Numbered from the stretch's first letter, positions 6,589-15,824 are shown. The stretch is DNA of 64,000 bases from Paenibacillus polymyxa (GCF_018614975.1 NZ_JAGGNR010000007.1:1-64000), one strand, 5' to 3'. The notes: generated by a model from the letters alone, not told the origin. Numbers and translations: made by a program.

Positions 6589-8586
6589 CTACAGTTTGCT
6601 TGCATACATAATTTCGCCATATCCACCAACAAAAATGAATTTTCCGTACATCTTGATGCCGTCCTGCATTCTTTGTGTATCGACCCCGTCTAAACCTTGG
6701 TACTTCGGAGGAAGAGTGACCTGCTTCCACTGCACTCCGTCTTTGGAAAGATAGTACGTATTGGAACCGTTAATCTCCTGCTCATAGCTCGTAGCCATAG
6801 CAAAAAAGCTTCCGTCAAAAGAGGTCAGGAAGTCGAATCCGGTATAATCCCCTTTCGTGAACGTCGTCTTTTTCTTCGTCCAGTTCAATCCATCCTTCGA
6901 TACCCAGTTCTTCAGAGAGTTGCTTTGATCTGCTGCAACATAAGAGCTGCCATTCCAGGCCAGATAAGCCTGATTCAAATCCATAGTCTTTACCAGCTTC
7001 CAATGAACACCATCCGTCGTCTGCATGAGCTTCGTCGTACCGACGCCGGTATTGAAGTTATGCACGCGGAAGGTGGCGAGCAGTCGTTTACCGTCCCAAA
7101 CCATAGAGGTCAGCCAATTGTCGCTGACGTTGGGGATACGGGTCCATTTGAGACCATCTTTAGACGTATAGGTACCATAAGATTGGTCCGACGCTACAAA
7201 AAATTTGCCTGTCCACAAGATATTTCGCAATTGACCGTATTGATCTTTGAAAGGTACGCTTGCTTTCTTCCAGGTGTACCCATCCGCGGAATAGTAAATC
7301 CCGTTATGGCCCGCCACGACGAATTTATTCGCACCCCAAACCACATCGTATAAATTCGGTCTACCCAGCTTTTCCCGGTAGGCAAACGGCTTGCTGCTAC
7401 GCCATGTAGTACCGTCATCGGTATATATGACAGTGCCGTTCATGCCAACAGCTACGGTTCTTTTCCCGTTTGTGGCAAGACCGCTTAGCTCGCCTCCCGT
7501 GTGCGAGCCAACTAACCGGTAACTCCAAGCAGCACCGTCCTTCGTATATACGGAATATGTGCTGTCGGGTGCATCCTGCCGGTCATTCGATCCAATCCCG
7601 GCAAATCCGTTAGCCACTGGATAGATAACATAAATATTGGTATAAAGATAGGAAAGATCTGTCTTCTTCCAATTCACGCCGTCTTTTGACGTATAAGCTA
7701 CATTTTTATTGACCCCGCCTTTTTGATTGGTTGCACCTGTAACAATGTACTTGTTGTGACCATATACAATGGTCTTTAATTCTGCGCCACTTGGGGATTT
7801 GGCTTGCTTCTTCCACGTGAAACCGTCAGAGGACGTATAAATGCCGTTACCGACGCCAATGTATTGCTTTCCAGTCCAGGCCATGTCCCGAATAGCTGCA
7901 GACATGTTGTATTTTTTAGTGGACCAACTCTGCCCGTCCTTTGAGACAAGCACATATTGATCATCGTAGATGCTGGTTATAAAGTAAGTCCCATTTATAT
8001 ACTTCAGAGAGTTCGCCCCATACTCGTTAAACAACGAACGCGAGGTTGTCCAGTTCTCCCCATCTACCGACGTAAATATATGCTTTTCCCCCAAGGCTAC
8101 AAAGCCGCCCTTCTCCCAGACCAATTGATGAATTGTTTCGTCCGGGTTAAAATTGATCTTCGTCCACGTTAACCCGTCTGTTGATATAAATCCTTCGGAA
8201 GGTTTCTCGTAAAGAGTAGAGGAATAGTCTGTGTTGGAACCAAACACCACATACTTGGATCCATCCCAATCAATGGCGGTTAAATGATATCCTCCAAACT
8301 TCGATAGAGCTTTCCAATTGATTCCGTCCTTTGATTTCATCACTGTACCGTAGGCACCTACGGCTATGTATTCGTTCTTCCCCTTAGCCAATGCATATGG
8401 TGCGTTAGAACTATAACTCGCGTCGACGGTCCATCCTTCACCAATAGAGATAGGCTGTTCCTTCAGCGTAATCGAGTCAATCGTCTTATCCTCAGCGCTC
8501 GCATCAACCGAACCTACGGGGTGAGACAAAAACAATAAAGATAATGACAAACAAACTCCCCATAAAAATGTGTTTTTTTTTCTCAT
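6589..8586 (-). CDS. Secreted BNR/sialidase-like beta-propeller protein
   Basis: A 665-residue protein with an N-terminal signal peptide (charged MRKK, a hydrophobic stretch LSLSLLFLS, cleavage near VDASA). The body consists of about a dozen repeats of the form YTSKDGxxWxKx, for example STDGLTWTKI, TSKDGVNWKK, YSADGYTWKK and TTDGVHWKLV. These are Asp-box-like blades of BNR/sortilin-type propellers. No catalytic sialidase residues were recognised, so it is probably a binding or structural extracellular protein. AGGAGGAGAAC precedes the ATG directly. Neighbours are decayed sequence on both sides and give no functional context. Role unknown. Confidence 0.85.
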   Translation of the reverse strand: MRKKNTFLWGVCLSLSLLFLSHPVGSVDASAEDKTIDSITLKEQPISIGEGWTVDASYSSNAPYALAKGKNEYIAVGAYGTVMKSKDGINWKALSKFGGYHLTAIDWDGSKYVVFGSNTDYSSTLYEKPSEGFISTDGLTWTKINFNPDETIHQLVWEKGGFVALGEKHIFTSVDGENWTTSRSLFNEYGANSLKYINGTYFITSIYDDQYVLVSKDGQSWSTKKYNMSAAIRDMAWTGKQYIGVGNGIYTSSDGFTWKKQAKSPSGAELKTIVYGHNKYIVTGATNQKGGVNKNVAYTSKDGVNWKKTDLSYLYTNIYVIYPVANGFAGIGSNDRQDAPDSTYSVYTKDGAAWSYRLVGSHTGGELSGLATNGKRTVAVGMNGTVIYTDDGTTWRSSKPFAYREKLGRPNLYDVVWGANKFVVAGHNGIYYSADGYTWKKASVPFKDQYGQLRNILWTGKFFVASDQSYGTYTSKDGLKWTRIPNVSDNWLTSMVWDGKRLLATFRVHNFNTGVGTTKLMQTTDGVHWKLVKTMDLNQAYLAWNGSSYVAADQSNSLKNWVSKDGLNWTKKKTTFTKGDYTGFDFLTSFDGSFFAMATSYEQEINGSNTYYLSKDGVQWKQVTLPPKYQGLDGVDTQRMQDGIKMYGKFIFVGGYGEIMYASKL

Positions 8587-8771
8587 GTTCTCCTCCTGTT
8601 GTTAAAAGCCTTGTTGTTGAAATCATTATTTATCTTACTCGCTTTTCCACAAAATGTAATGGGCCTTTTTGCCTATATAAACAAACGATTAATCCCTTGG
8701 ACCTATTTTTAGAGTTATAAACCTTCCCGGGAAAATCCCGAAATCGACAAAGTTTCATATCACTTAAACGC

Positions 8772-8803
8772 AAAAATCCACAACTTCAATTGGTTGTGGA
8801 TTT
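8772..8803 (-). terminator. Hairpin with T-run
   Basis: AAATCCACAAC (8774-8784) and GTTGTGGATTT (8793-8803) form a perfect stem with an 8-base loop. Minus-strand continuation is TTTTTGCG. It follows the degraded subtilase-like frame and may be its old terminator. Confidence 0.6.
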
Positions 8804-8869
8804 CCAGTATGGAAACGAGAGCATTTGAGGCCATGTCCATAAATAAAAACACATAACTACGGGTGTAGT

Positions 8870-9165
8870 CACAGTTTTGATGTCACCCGACTAATGTCCC
8901 GTAATTGACTATACATTCGGGTCTAGCCTGATTGTTTTTCTCTGTTTCCTCCACTGTAAGAAATGCTCCAGTCTACAGCAAGTATAAATCAGCTTCGGGT
9001 GCTGCATCGGAAAAATATCCTGAACCAACAGTGACTTCTGCGGTCATTAGTCCATGACAACTTCTCCAAGGAGCTTTGCCCGCTTTCTTAATTCCTAGCC
9101 GCCTGTGTTTATTTCTTTTCGAGTCATATGTTCCATAAGATATGTGAAAAATGTCCTTTATAATG
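8870..9165 (-). pseudogene. Subtilase (S8 peptidase)-like remnant
   Basis: A minus-strand frame reads LGIKKAGKAPWRSCHGLMTA, then EVTVGSGYFSDAAPEADLYL and L, then a TAG, then TGAFLTVEETEKNNQ. The pattern CHGLMTAEVTVGSGY...APEADLYLL resembles the catalytic-His segment (HGT...AGxGY...APEAxLxxLK) of subtilases, with TAG where a Lys codon is expected. No start, no Asp or Ser segments and further stops are seen, so only a fragment remains. The match rests on short motifs and could be wrong. Confidence 0.4.
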
Positions 9166-9221
9166 CTGCCTATTGAGGTTTTAACTACATCGTTTACTAT
9201 TTAGATAAGTATCTAATCGAA

Positions 9222-9271
9222 AATCGGACTATGTCCTTGTCCATTCCGGCAATCGGTACAAGTTCTTGTCC
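9222..9271. repeat. 50-bp dispersed repeat, copy 1
   Basis: This 50-bp block (starting aatcggactatgtccttgtc and ending gttcttgtcc) recurs at 14009-14058 with one base changed. Similarity extends weakly upstream (tttagata / tatctaat). Both copies border decayed genes. It is a candidate IS or MITE end; no transposase was found between or beside the copies. Confidence 0.8.
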
Positions 9272-9333
9272 CCCCGACATTTGTTCGGTTAACTTGGACA
9301 TTGTTATTATTGACAGTATCCTTTTCAACAATT

Positions 9334-9391
9334 GCACTATCCTGCCCGTTTGTTGAACAAAAAGCAGCTGATCACATTGGTCAGCTGCTTT
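9334..9391 (-). terminator. Terminator hairpin plus short dispersed motif
   Basis: AAAGCAGCTGA (9361-9371) and TCAGCTGCTTT (9381-9391) form a perfect 11-bp stem with 9-base loop; the minus strand continues TTTGTTC after five T. It serves the gene at 9539. The adjoining motif actatcctgcccgttt (9336-9351) recurs at 16952-16967 and, with two changes, at 10083-10098. Confidence 0.7.
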
Positions 9392-9538
9392 CTTAGTTTT
9401 ATTGAGTTAACGTTTCCCGTTACTTCAACGAAATGTTGTAGAGATTTGGCTGAACGACATCGTCTTACTTACACAATACCTCCGAAACCAGTTGTCGGGA
9501 TCATGTCTTTAGTCGACCCATCCATTTTTTCAAGGGTT

Positions 9539-9967
9539 TTAGAACTTTCGTTTATGATATGGAAGACCCTCACCTTCTTCGCAATACTGTTTTAGACTGT
9601 ACAAAAAAATAGCCCAGTTATAATTACATAAACGATAAAATGCGGTCAATTCCCTCCAATTCATCTGACGAAATATGATTGAAGTTTTCCCGTTTTTTTC
9701 CTCCATATCAAAAGAAATCGTCGTACCTATCCATTCTGGATCTGAATCGACACACTGCCACAATATCTTTTTATCCGTAGCAAGCTCATCAACGCGCATC
9801 ATTGTTAAGCCTTTGCCTCCGAATCGGAACTCATTTATACAACCGATCTGATCACTGACTATTAGTTCATTTGTCCATATTTCTGAAAGTCCTTTTTCAG
9901 TGGTTAAAGCTTCATATACGGTTGAAGCTGGAACATTCACAGTCTGTAAGTGCTCGATACTTGGCAT
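9539..9967 (-). CDS. AHSA1/SRPBCC-family protein
   Basis: About 142 residues of the START-like AHSA1 (activator of Hsp90 homologue) fold. The opening MPSIEHLQTVNVPASTVYEALT and the helix-ending WAIFLYSLKQYCEEGEG are typical of small SRPBCC ligand-binding proteins, often annotated in polyketide-cyclase or stress contexts. AAGGGA lies nine bases before the ATG at 9967; an ATG nine bases upstream would leave almost no spacing. No operon partners. The ligand is unknown. Confidence 0.8.
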   Translation of the reverse strand: MPSIEHLQTVNVPASTVYEALTTEKGLSEIWTNELIVSDQIGCINEFRFGGKGLTMMRVDELATDKKILWQCVDSDPEWIGTTISFDMEEKNGKTSIIFRQMNWRELTAFYRLCNYNWAIFLYSLKQYCEEGEGLPYHKRKF

Positions 9968-10082
9968 AGTGCTCATTCCCTTTCTTTAAGGATTTATTTA
10001 TGAAAATATTAGTCTACGACGATTGAGAGTTTTCAAATTTTCTTTTATTATACGCCATAGTTGATGTGATTTCTTCTCGATT

Positions 10083-10098
10083 GCTATCCTACCCGTTA
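10083..10098. repeat. Third copy of a 16-bp dispersed motif
   Basis: GCTATCCTACCCGTTA differs by a few bases from the motif at 9336-9351 and 16952-16967. The surrounding stretch 9968-10513 has no supported gene, only short hairpins (GAGAGTC...GACTCTC at 10261-10289). Confidence 0.45.
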
Positions 10099-10513
10099 GT
10101 TAAGAAAACGACAGCCGATCGTCAGACCAACTGCTGTCAACTTAACGTAGCTGCTATTATCATTGAGTAAAACTTTAATTTCTGCATATGTAAGTTTGAA
10201 CGAAGTAGCCAATTTACATAGGACAGCAGCACGGACTTTAGGAGACTGTGAATTCATCATGAGAGTCTTTAGATTTTCTTTCGACTCTCACTCTGAATGA
10301 CGGCTGACTCATCAAATTTCTGGGTTTTATAAGTAGTAGTAAATGATTGGGTTGGATAAAATAGCCGCCACGTTCTCCCGGCTCTCCCCATCGTAAAACG
10401 ACCACAAAAAAAGGCCAACCCGTAATTACTGGCTAACCTGATAATACCGCCAAAATGGCGACTTCTTAAGCGTATATGATTCTCTGGCCAAATTTTAAAA
10501 CAATCATCCAATA

Positions 10514-11437
10514 TTATTCTTCTTCATAAACAACGACGGTTTTACTTTCTTCTTCCCATTGCACGGTTGCATCCAAGGCCTCACTTATGAAACGTACGGG
10601 GACATAAGTACTGCCTTTTGTAATAGTGGCTGGCACATCCAAAGAGACGTTTTTGCCATTAACTGTTGCAGTTTTACTGTCAACCACAAGTTTAATGCTC
10701 ACCCCATCCTTCGTGACAATGATGGAGCGTTCTTCGGGATTCCATGCCACTTCGGCTTTCAAAGACTCAGCTATGGCTCGAAAAGGAACAAACGTGTTGC
10801 CTTTTTTGACAAAAGGTTCGGAGTCAGAAGCTACCCCGTTCACATACAGCTTCACCCCATTTTTTTTACCCGCCTTTTCATTGAGTTTTCCCATTGTTTT
10901 GTACAGGTCCAGGTTTTTAAAATTGGCTTTAATGGCCTCTTCCTGCAAATACACCGCGTCAGTCACGCTACCGTTTTTTTCGAGCATTTCTGCTGCAGTT
11001 TCCAACGCCTTGTCCTTTTCAATGATTGCTTCAAGTTCTTTGATTTGTTCGTCCGTCAGCCCAGTCGCATATTTTGTAAGCAACATATCGGCTAGTACAG
11101 CAGCTGCCGGTTTATCTTCCACATGTTGAATAGCATTTAGCAAACCTTTGTATCCGTTGGAGCCTTTTTTCTTGGATTCGGTTGGATCGGTTGTATTCTC
11201 TGTCTCCGATGTTGAGGGATCCTTAACTTTGTCTTCTTCAGTGTTGACCGTTTCCGAAGACTCGACTTCCTCAGTCTGTTTCTCCTCCGTTGGAGTTTCT
11301 TTGTCTTTGGTTGCTTTTGACGATACCTCTTTACCTGATTGTCCGGGTGGTGTGTTTCCCGGTTTGGCAGAGGTTGTGCCTTCGGCGGTGGCAAGCATTA
11401 GCGCCAGACTGGTTAGCAAGATGACTGTTTTTTTCAT
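10514..11437 (-). CDS. Secreted copper-amine-oxidase-like stalk-domain protein
   Basis: About 307 residues. The start at 11437 gives a signal peptide MKKTVILLTSLALMLATAEG, with AGGAGG eight bases upstream; a longer frame to 11563 lacks a ribosome site. Residues 20-95 are a low-complexity Thr/Glu/Ser/Lys linker. A central helical segment follows (about 100-200). The C-terminus holds two copies of the stalk (Cu_amine_oxidN1) motif, seen as KKGNTFVPFRAIAESLKAEV and KGSTYVPVRFISEALDATV, each followed by a short beta hairpin. Such proteins are abundant in Paenibacillus and are thought to be extracellular and wall-associated. No enzymatic domain is seen. Confidence 0.88.
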   Translation of the reverse strand: MKKTVILLTSLALMLATAEGTTSAKPGNTPPGQSGKEVSSKATKDKETPTEEKQTEEVESSETVNTEEDKVKDPSTSETENTTDPTESKKKGSNGYKGLLNAIQHVEDKPAAAVLADMLLTKYATGLTDEQIKELEAIIEKDKALETAAEMLEKNGSVTDAVYLQEEAIKANFKNLDLYKTMGKLNEKAGKKNGVKLYVNGVASDSEPFVKKGNTFVPFRAIAESLKAEVAWNPEERSIIVTKDGVSIKLVVDSKTATVNGKNVSLDVPATITKGSTYVPVRFISEALDATVQWEEESKTVVVYEEE

Positions 11438-11584
11438 AGACGATTCCTCCTGAAGTAAAAAAATATATGCTCCTTCATTATCGGCAGAATAAATACATTC
11501 TGATAGAAAATTTGCGAATAATTCGCCTATTTCCTTTTCTTGAATACATTGTATTGGAATCAAACCTGAAGGGCGGAATCAAAT

Positions 11585-12941
11585 ATGAATCATGCTGATC
11601 GTGAAGCGATCCTTTTTACTTCAAATGTTGGGGGTAGTTCGTACGACATTTGGCTTTATCAACCTTTAACAGGTCAGACGATTAAGCTGACCCAAGATCT
11701 TGGTGAGGAATTTTCAATTCCATATTGGTCGCCAGATGTCCGGAACTTCGCCTTTATCGGCAAGAAAAATATCGTGTATGTATTCAATCTAAACAGCAGG
11801 GCATGGGCACAAATTGATCAGATTTACCCTTATACTTTACTGAGTTGGTCCCCGGATAGTCTATACTTGTGTTATGTAAAAAACGGACGAATTGTGGTCT
11901 ACAATATCAACTCCCAGCGGTTCGATCGTTCAAGAAGGAGCCACCGATGTCCAGTGGTTTCCTTCAGGAGAGGCTCTCCTGTATGCAGCTCCAGATGAAG
12001 CAGGCAATACCCAACTATATAAAATTAACCGAGATGGCATGAGCAAACAGCAATTAACTCAAAATACTGAGGGGCCTCTCCACAATGTCAGAATATCACC
12101 TAACGGAGAGTTTGTCCTATATACATCCCCGGGAGCCAGCATTTCGTTGATCACTACGGTGAACCTGACAACAGGAGCGAGCTACCAACTTAATGGTGGC
12201 CCTCAGGCGAAAAACTATTTCCCCGAATGGTCCCCGGACTCTTCACTCATCGCATACAGTGCCACCGACATCGTGGATAATCAATATGTTTCTTTAATCC
12301 AGACCGACAGCCGAGTTGGAGGGCAACAAAAAACATGGGCAGTCTCCACCTGCTTCTCTACCCCTTTAAGTTGGTCGCCGGATGGGAACCGACTCGCTTA
12401 CTTATCAGGATGCAATAAGCAAGAACAAGCAACCGAAATTTGGATTATTGATATAAGAAACCCTAATAATCCGATCAAAATTGTTGAAGCAAGGTGGACT
12501 ACAGCTCATAGATGGTCACCACGAGTGCATGATGTTCATCCGTATGGATTATATCTCAATCAGGTATACAAGGTGTCTTTCCATTATCCGCGAAGCTGGC
12601 ACAAAGTTACCGAAGAACGATTCGAAGGAGCGGACGGATTTTTTCAGATATCCGCGATCTCTTCTGAGGAAGGAATTTACGAGGTATGCAGAGCGGAAGC
12701 TTTTCATATGTTAAAACCCTATGGGGCCAACCCCCAAATTTTCCCTGCTTTTATTCAAGCCCAAGAAGCCTGTTTCATATTTCCTTCGGAAGACCAACCC
12801 GTGGAAATGAGAAATCAGGCGGCACTTATTGTGAAATATCCTGCTCCTGTTGTGATTCAAGGAAATACGTATTCATATTTCATCTTATGGGCTGATCAAA
12901 ATCACTTGATTTCACTGGGAAAGACACTTACTTTTATTTAA
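11585..12941 (+). pseudogene. WD40/TolB-like propeller protein, frameshifted in a CCC run
   Basis: Two overlapping frames make one protein. The first (from 11585, with a GAAGGG-type ribosome site) has propeller blades such as SIPYWSPDVRNFAFIG and LLSWSPDSLYLCYV, up to VVYNIN. The second continues with SGSIVQEGATDVQWFPSGEA and more blades (FPEWSPDSSLIAYS, PLSWSPDGNRLAYLS) to a C-terminal domain (VSFHYPRSWHKVTEERFEGA and IQAQEACFIFP). Removing one C from CCC at 11913-11915 rejoins them as NINSSGSIVQ. The combined protein would be about 450 residues without a signal peptide. Either a true +1 mutation or a homopolymer sequencing error. Confidence 0.82.
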
Positions 12942-12987
12942 CATAACATAATACTGAAATCTAATTATTAACTCATACATGAAAAAG

Positions 12988-13016
12988 GGTGCAAAACGAA
13001 ATCATCATTTTGCACC
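12988..13016 (-). terminator. Terminator between converging genes
   Basis: GGTGCAAAA (12988-12996) and TTTTGCACC (13008-13016) pair perfectly around 11 bases. The minus strand then reads CTTTTTCATG, so it mainly serves the gene at 13035, and the stem itself can back-stop the plus-strand gene. Confidence 0.7.
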
Positions 13017-13034
13017 GCAGCAGTATTGCAGAAA

Positions 13035-13307
13035 TTAGCGAGATGTAAGTAAGTCCTCAGCCAATTTGACTAGACCTTCTTTCCGTAGACTGCTGTCCGC
13101 ATTATCGGAAATTTCGTACAGCAAATGATTGCGATCGTCTCTCCACCCAATCCGGTGATGGGTACCGGAGTCAATTGCCTGATCAGTGGAATCGGATTGA
13201 ATGTAATAGACTTCAATACATTGAATGTTCAGCTTCTCGGATTTAGCCTGATCCTGAAATATGGTCAACTTGGAGTCCGGGAGTAGTCTCGTAGCTGTAA
13301 CATTCAC
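13035..13307 (-). CDS. Small protein resembling the C-terminus of DUF4367 proteins
   Basis: 90 residues, starting at a GTG with AAGGAG seven bases upstream. The ending IGWRDDRNHLLYEISDNA and LVKLAEDLL resembles the C-terminal strand-helix unit of DUF4367 lipoprotein-like proteins (a Trp, a tyrosine strand, then a helix like LxKIAESL). There is no signal peptide or membrane segment, so it may be a truncated derivative of a longer secreted protein. Function unknown; the family link is tentative. Confidence 0.55.
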   Translation of the reverse strand: MNVTATRLLPDSKLTIFQDQAKSEKLNIQCIEVYYIQSDSTDQAIDSGTHHRIGWRDDRNHLLYEISDNADSSLRKEGLVKLAEDLLTSR

Positions 13308-13363
13308 ATAATTGCTCCTTTTGGCATAGCGTGCTACTCCTTACCAACACTTTTGTGGCCAAA

Positions 13364-13398
13364 AACAATAAACCGCTCTGTTAAGGCGGTTTATTGTT
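13364..13398 (-). terminator. Terminator containing the stop codon of the RCC1-like gene
   Basis: AACAATAAACCGC (13364-13376) and GCGGTTTATTGTT (13386-13398) form a perfect 13-bp stem around 9 bases; the minus strand continues TTTTTGG. The TAA of the gene ending at 13391 lies inside the stem. Confidence 0.82.
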
Positions 13399-13681
13399 GG
13401 ATGGTACTCCATCCGCTTACATCACATTGTACATAATCATTATCACCCACCGCAACCATCGTACCATCAGATTTCAGTCCAATCGTATGGGCACACCCCG
13501 CCGAGACAGCTCGAATTTCGTGCCAGCCACTTACATCGCATTGGTGATGTTTATTCGAACCCACAGCAACCGTTGTACCGTCAGACTTAAGACCAACGGT
13601 ATGACGACGACCCGCCGCTATGGTATAGTTACGGAACCGTTTCGTCTCAAACACCGCTTCCTTCCGTGAATTGTAGTCCAT
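13391..13681 (-). CDS. Short RCC1-repeat protein
   Basis: 96 residues with two RCC1-type repeats: IAAGRRHTVGLKSDGTTVAV and VSAGCAHTIGLKSDGTMVAV, each followed by GxNxxxQCDVSGW. Full RCC1 propellers have six or seven blades, so this is either a fragment that kept a start (AGAGGA before ATG) or a small member. In Bacillota such repeats appear in secreted proteins, but no signal peptide is seen here. The stop codon lies within its own terminator. Confidence 0.72.
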   Translation of the reverse strand: MDYNSRKEAVFETKRFRNYTIAAGRRHTVGLKSDGTTVAVGSNKHHQCDVSGWHEIRAVSAGCAHTIGLKSDGTMVAVGDNDYVQCDVSGWSTIQQ

Positions 13682-14008
13682 ATCATTCCTCTACAAATTG
13701 AAATCTTGCTTTTCCTGTTAGCTCAACAGTAAGTCATAAAGTTTAGCGTTCATATCGTTCACAGAAAAGAGGCATGAGGACACCAACCTATTTTTCTTAT
13801 TCGACGTTGTATTCTAATACTCCTAGCTGTCAAGAAAGCGGAACTACGCCAAGCACTAATCAAGGTACGTTGATGCCACCCGTTTGAAGGACTCATCCTC
13901 GTTTCAGTCGATATGGTAGCTGTTAACGTTCTGAGGTTGTTCTGTATTATGGTACTTAATGAGGTTTTAAGTGCATGCGCTCATTGTTTAGAAATATATC
14001 TAATTAGT

Positions 14009-14083
14009 AATCGGACTATGTTCTTGTCCATTCCGGCAATCGGTACAAGTTCTTGTCCTTAGCTTGGGACACGAACTTGTACC
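14009..14083. repeat. 50-bp dispersed repeat, copy 2, with adjacent inverted copy
   Basis: 14009-14058 matches 9222-9271 with one change. Its end, ggtacaagttcttgtcc (14042-14058), is followed at 14067-14083 by ggacacgaacttgtacc, an inverted copy with one mismatch. The block ends about 65 bp before the truncated gene at 14150, which begins abruptly. 13682-14008 holds no supported gene. Confidence 0.75.
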
Positions 14084-14149
14084 GATAATACGAAAAAGCC
14101 GCTATAATAGCGACTTTAACGGGTATATGTTCTTGTCCCTAGACATTAA

Positions 14150-14638
14150 AAGGTTGAAAAATTTGCCCAAGCAAATCTATCTCAATCAAGTCTTCAAAAG
14201 AATGTTTCCGTTCTGTCTGAAGACCAGAGACTGGCTGTACTAATCAATCTTATCCAAGTCGGCTATAATGAGACAATAAGTTCCCCTATTTCTACTCTTG
14301 CAACGGGCTATTCGGCAACGCGAACTTATACAGCAACTAATCCTCTTGGCGGTACTCTATATACACTTCAACATCAGATCTCTTGGAACTCTGATGGAAG
14401 CTGGGTTGTATCCCCCGCTCCTTATAGATCTATTACTCCATCCACGAAAATGCTTGGTTGGTCTTATGAAGGTGCAACAACGGATAAACAACGTGGTGGC
14501 GTAGGTCACAATTTTTATGAATCTAACGTGGTTGGACATTTCAAACTGACTCTTGTGTATGATGTACAAAATAGCTACCCAAGAATTTTCCTTAAAGGAT
14601 GGGCTAACGGGACATTCGATTTTTCGGTTAGTGGATAA
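14150..14638 (+). pseudogene. 5'-truncated paralogue of the protein at 15150
   Basis: An open frame from an in-frame TAA at 14147 to the stop at 14638 (163 codons) begins at KVEKFAQANLSQSSLQKN, with no start codon or ribosome site. It aligns end to end with the C-terminal two thirds of the minus-strand gene at 15150: GWSYEGATTDKQRGGVG and YPRIFLKGWANG match GWSYEGVTTDEQRGGVG and YPRIWLKGWSNG. The truncation point coincides with the border of repetitive sequence. The intact protein family appears to be secreted and Gly/Tyr-rich; function not recognised. Confidence 0.8.
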
Positions 14639-14732
14639 TTAACTAATTATTGTTGTAACTTTTTTCTCCGCCCCAATACGCATAAAACTATCAGTGTAAC
14701 GAAAGTTTTTAGTGGAAAGCGGGGCGAAATTT

Positions 14733-14771
14733 AAAAAGAAGGTTAACGTTTTTTTCGTTAACCTTCTTTTT
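14733..14771 (+). terminator. Strong bidirectional terminator
   Basis: AAAAAGAAGGTTAACG (14733-14748) and CGTTAACCTTCTTTTT (14756-14771) form a perfect 16-bp stem with a 7-base T loop. It follows the truncated plus-strand frame. Confidence 0.85.
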
Positions 14772-14863
14772 TGGCGTATTGAAATACCGACCCATTTCGT
14801 ATACCTTTAGGGACAATATGCAAGCTATCATCACCATACAAAAAAAGCGCCCTCCCTCGTTAA

Positions 14864-15076
14864 TTACTTTTCTTGTTCGAGAATCGTACTTTCAACTACA
14901 GCTTTTTCAGAACCTGTAACTGCATTAGATTTTGTTCCTGTCTGCACTGTAAAGACCATTATAACAACGGCTATCAAAGCAAGTCCTCCAAAAGCATAAG
15001 CAATGTAACGCCTTAGTTTCTCACTACTTGAAAAGAAAAAGATTACAGCCGAGGCAAGCAACAAAAAAGCTATCAT
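14864..15076 (-). CDS. Small two-segment membrane protein
   Basis: About 70 residues: a hydrophobic segment (MIAFLLLASAVIFFF), a short basic loop SSSEKLRRYIAYA, a second segment (GGLALIAVVIMVFTV), and a polar Thr/Ser/Glu tail. AAGGGG lies nine bases before the ATG at 15076; another ATG at 15085 would touch that site. It lies between the two inverted paralogues. No family recognised. Confidence 0.65.
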   Translation of the reverse strand: MIAFLLLASAVIFFFSSSEKLRRYIAYAFGGLALIAVVIMVFTVQTGTKSNAVTGSEKAVVESTILEQEK

Positions 15077-15149
15077 TGAAGCCATCCCCTTTCGTCCAAG
15101 TATTCACATTATTACTATTATATACGTTATGGACGAAAAAATTGTTACA

Positions 15150-15824
15150 TCAATCACTTACACTGTAATCTAACACTCCATTGCTCCATCCTTTAAGCCA
15201 GATGCGAGGATATTTACTTTGTACTTCATAAACTACTGAAAATTTGAAATGCCCTATAACATTAGATTCATAGAAATTGGAACCTACACCACCACGTTGT
15301 TCATCCGTTGTTACACCTTCATAAGACCATCCAACCGTTTTTACCGAAGGGGTAATTGTTCTTGATGGAGCAGGTGAAACCACCTTGCTTCCATCTGATC
15401 TGAACGTAATTGAATGTTTGAAGGTATACAACGTAACACCGAATAAATTCGTAACTTCATAAGTTTGTGTCCCTGTGTAAGTACTCACTGCTAAAGGAGT
15501 GATAGGGCTATCTGTTGTTACATTGTATCCAACATGGATAAGATTGATTAATACATCCAATGCCTGATCTTCTGGCATTTGGGAGATATTTTGTTTTAAT
15601 GTCGAGTCACTAACTCGAGCTTGTGTGAATTTCTCAACTTCAGAAGCCCCATTTTGGGCAAATTCACGAACAGCTTCTTTTTCTTCTTTAGACAATCCAT
15701 CCCATAGGGCAACTGCATCTTCACTAGCAACAAGTTTAACTGCTAAAAGTTTTCCATATTCAGCATTATCTGATGAAAATATAGTATTAGACTGAATGTG
15801 CAGAGTACACGCGGCATTACGCAT
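15150..15824 (-). pseudogene. Paralogue of the fragment at 14150, N-terminus probably lost
   Basis: An open frame of 224 residues. From SDNAEYGKLLAVKLVASEDA onward it reads as a coherent protein ending in YPRIWLKGWSNGVLDYSVSD, closely similar to the plus-strand fragment at 14150-14638. The first 17 residues (MRNAACTLHIQSN...) look like chance sequence, with no signal peptide and no ribosome site upstream. I therefore suspect that the true 5' end, probably encoding an export signal, is gone. It could still be expressed from a weak start. Function unknown. Confidence 0.6.

Noticed and set aside
6697..7353. 218-codon plus-strand frame opposite the propeller gene
   Set aside because: Arises from the repeated codon pattern of the Asp-box repeats on the other strand.
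10381..10440. Possible terminator aaaaaaaggccaacccgt...ggctaacc
   Set aside because: The arms are similar in the same orientation rather than complementary, so they do not form a good stem.
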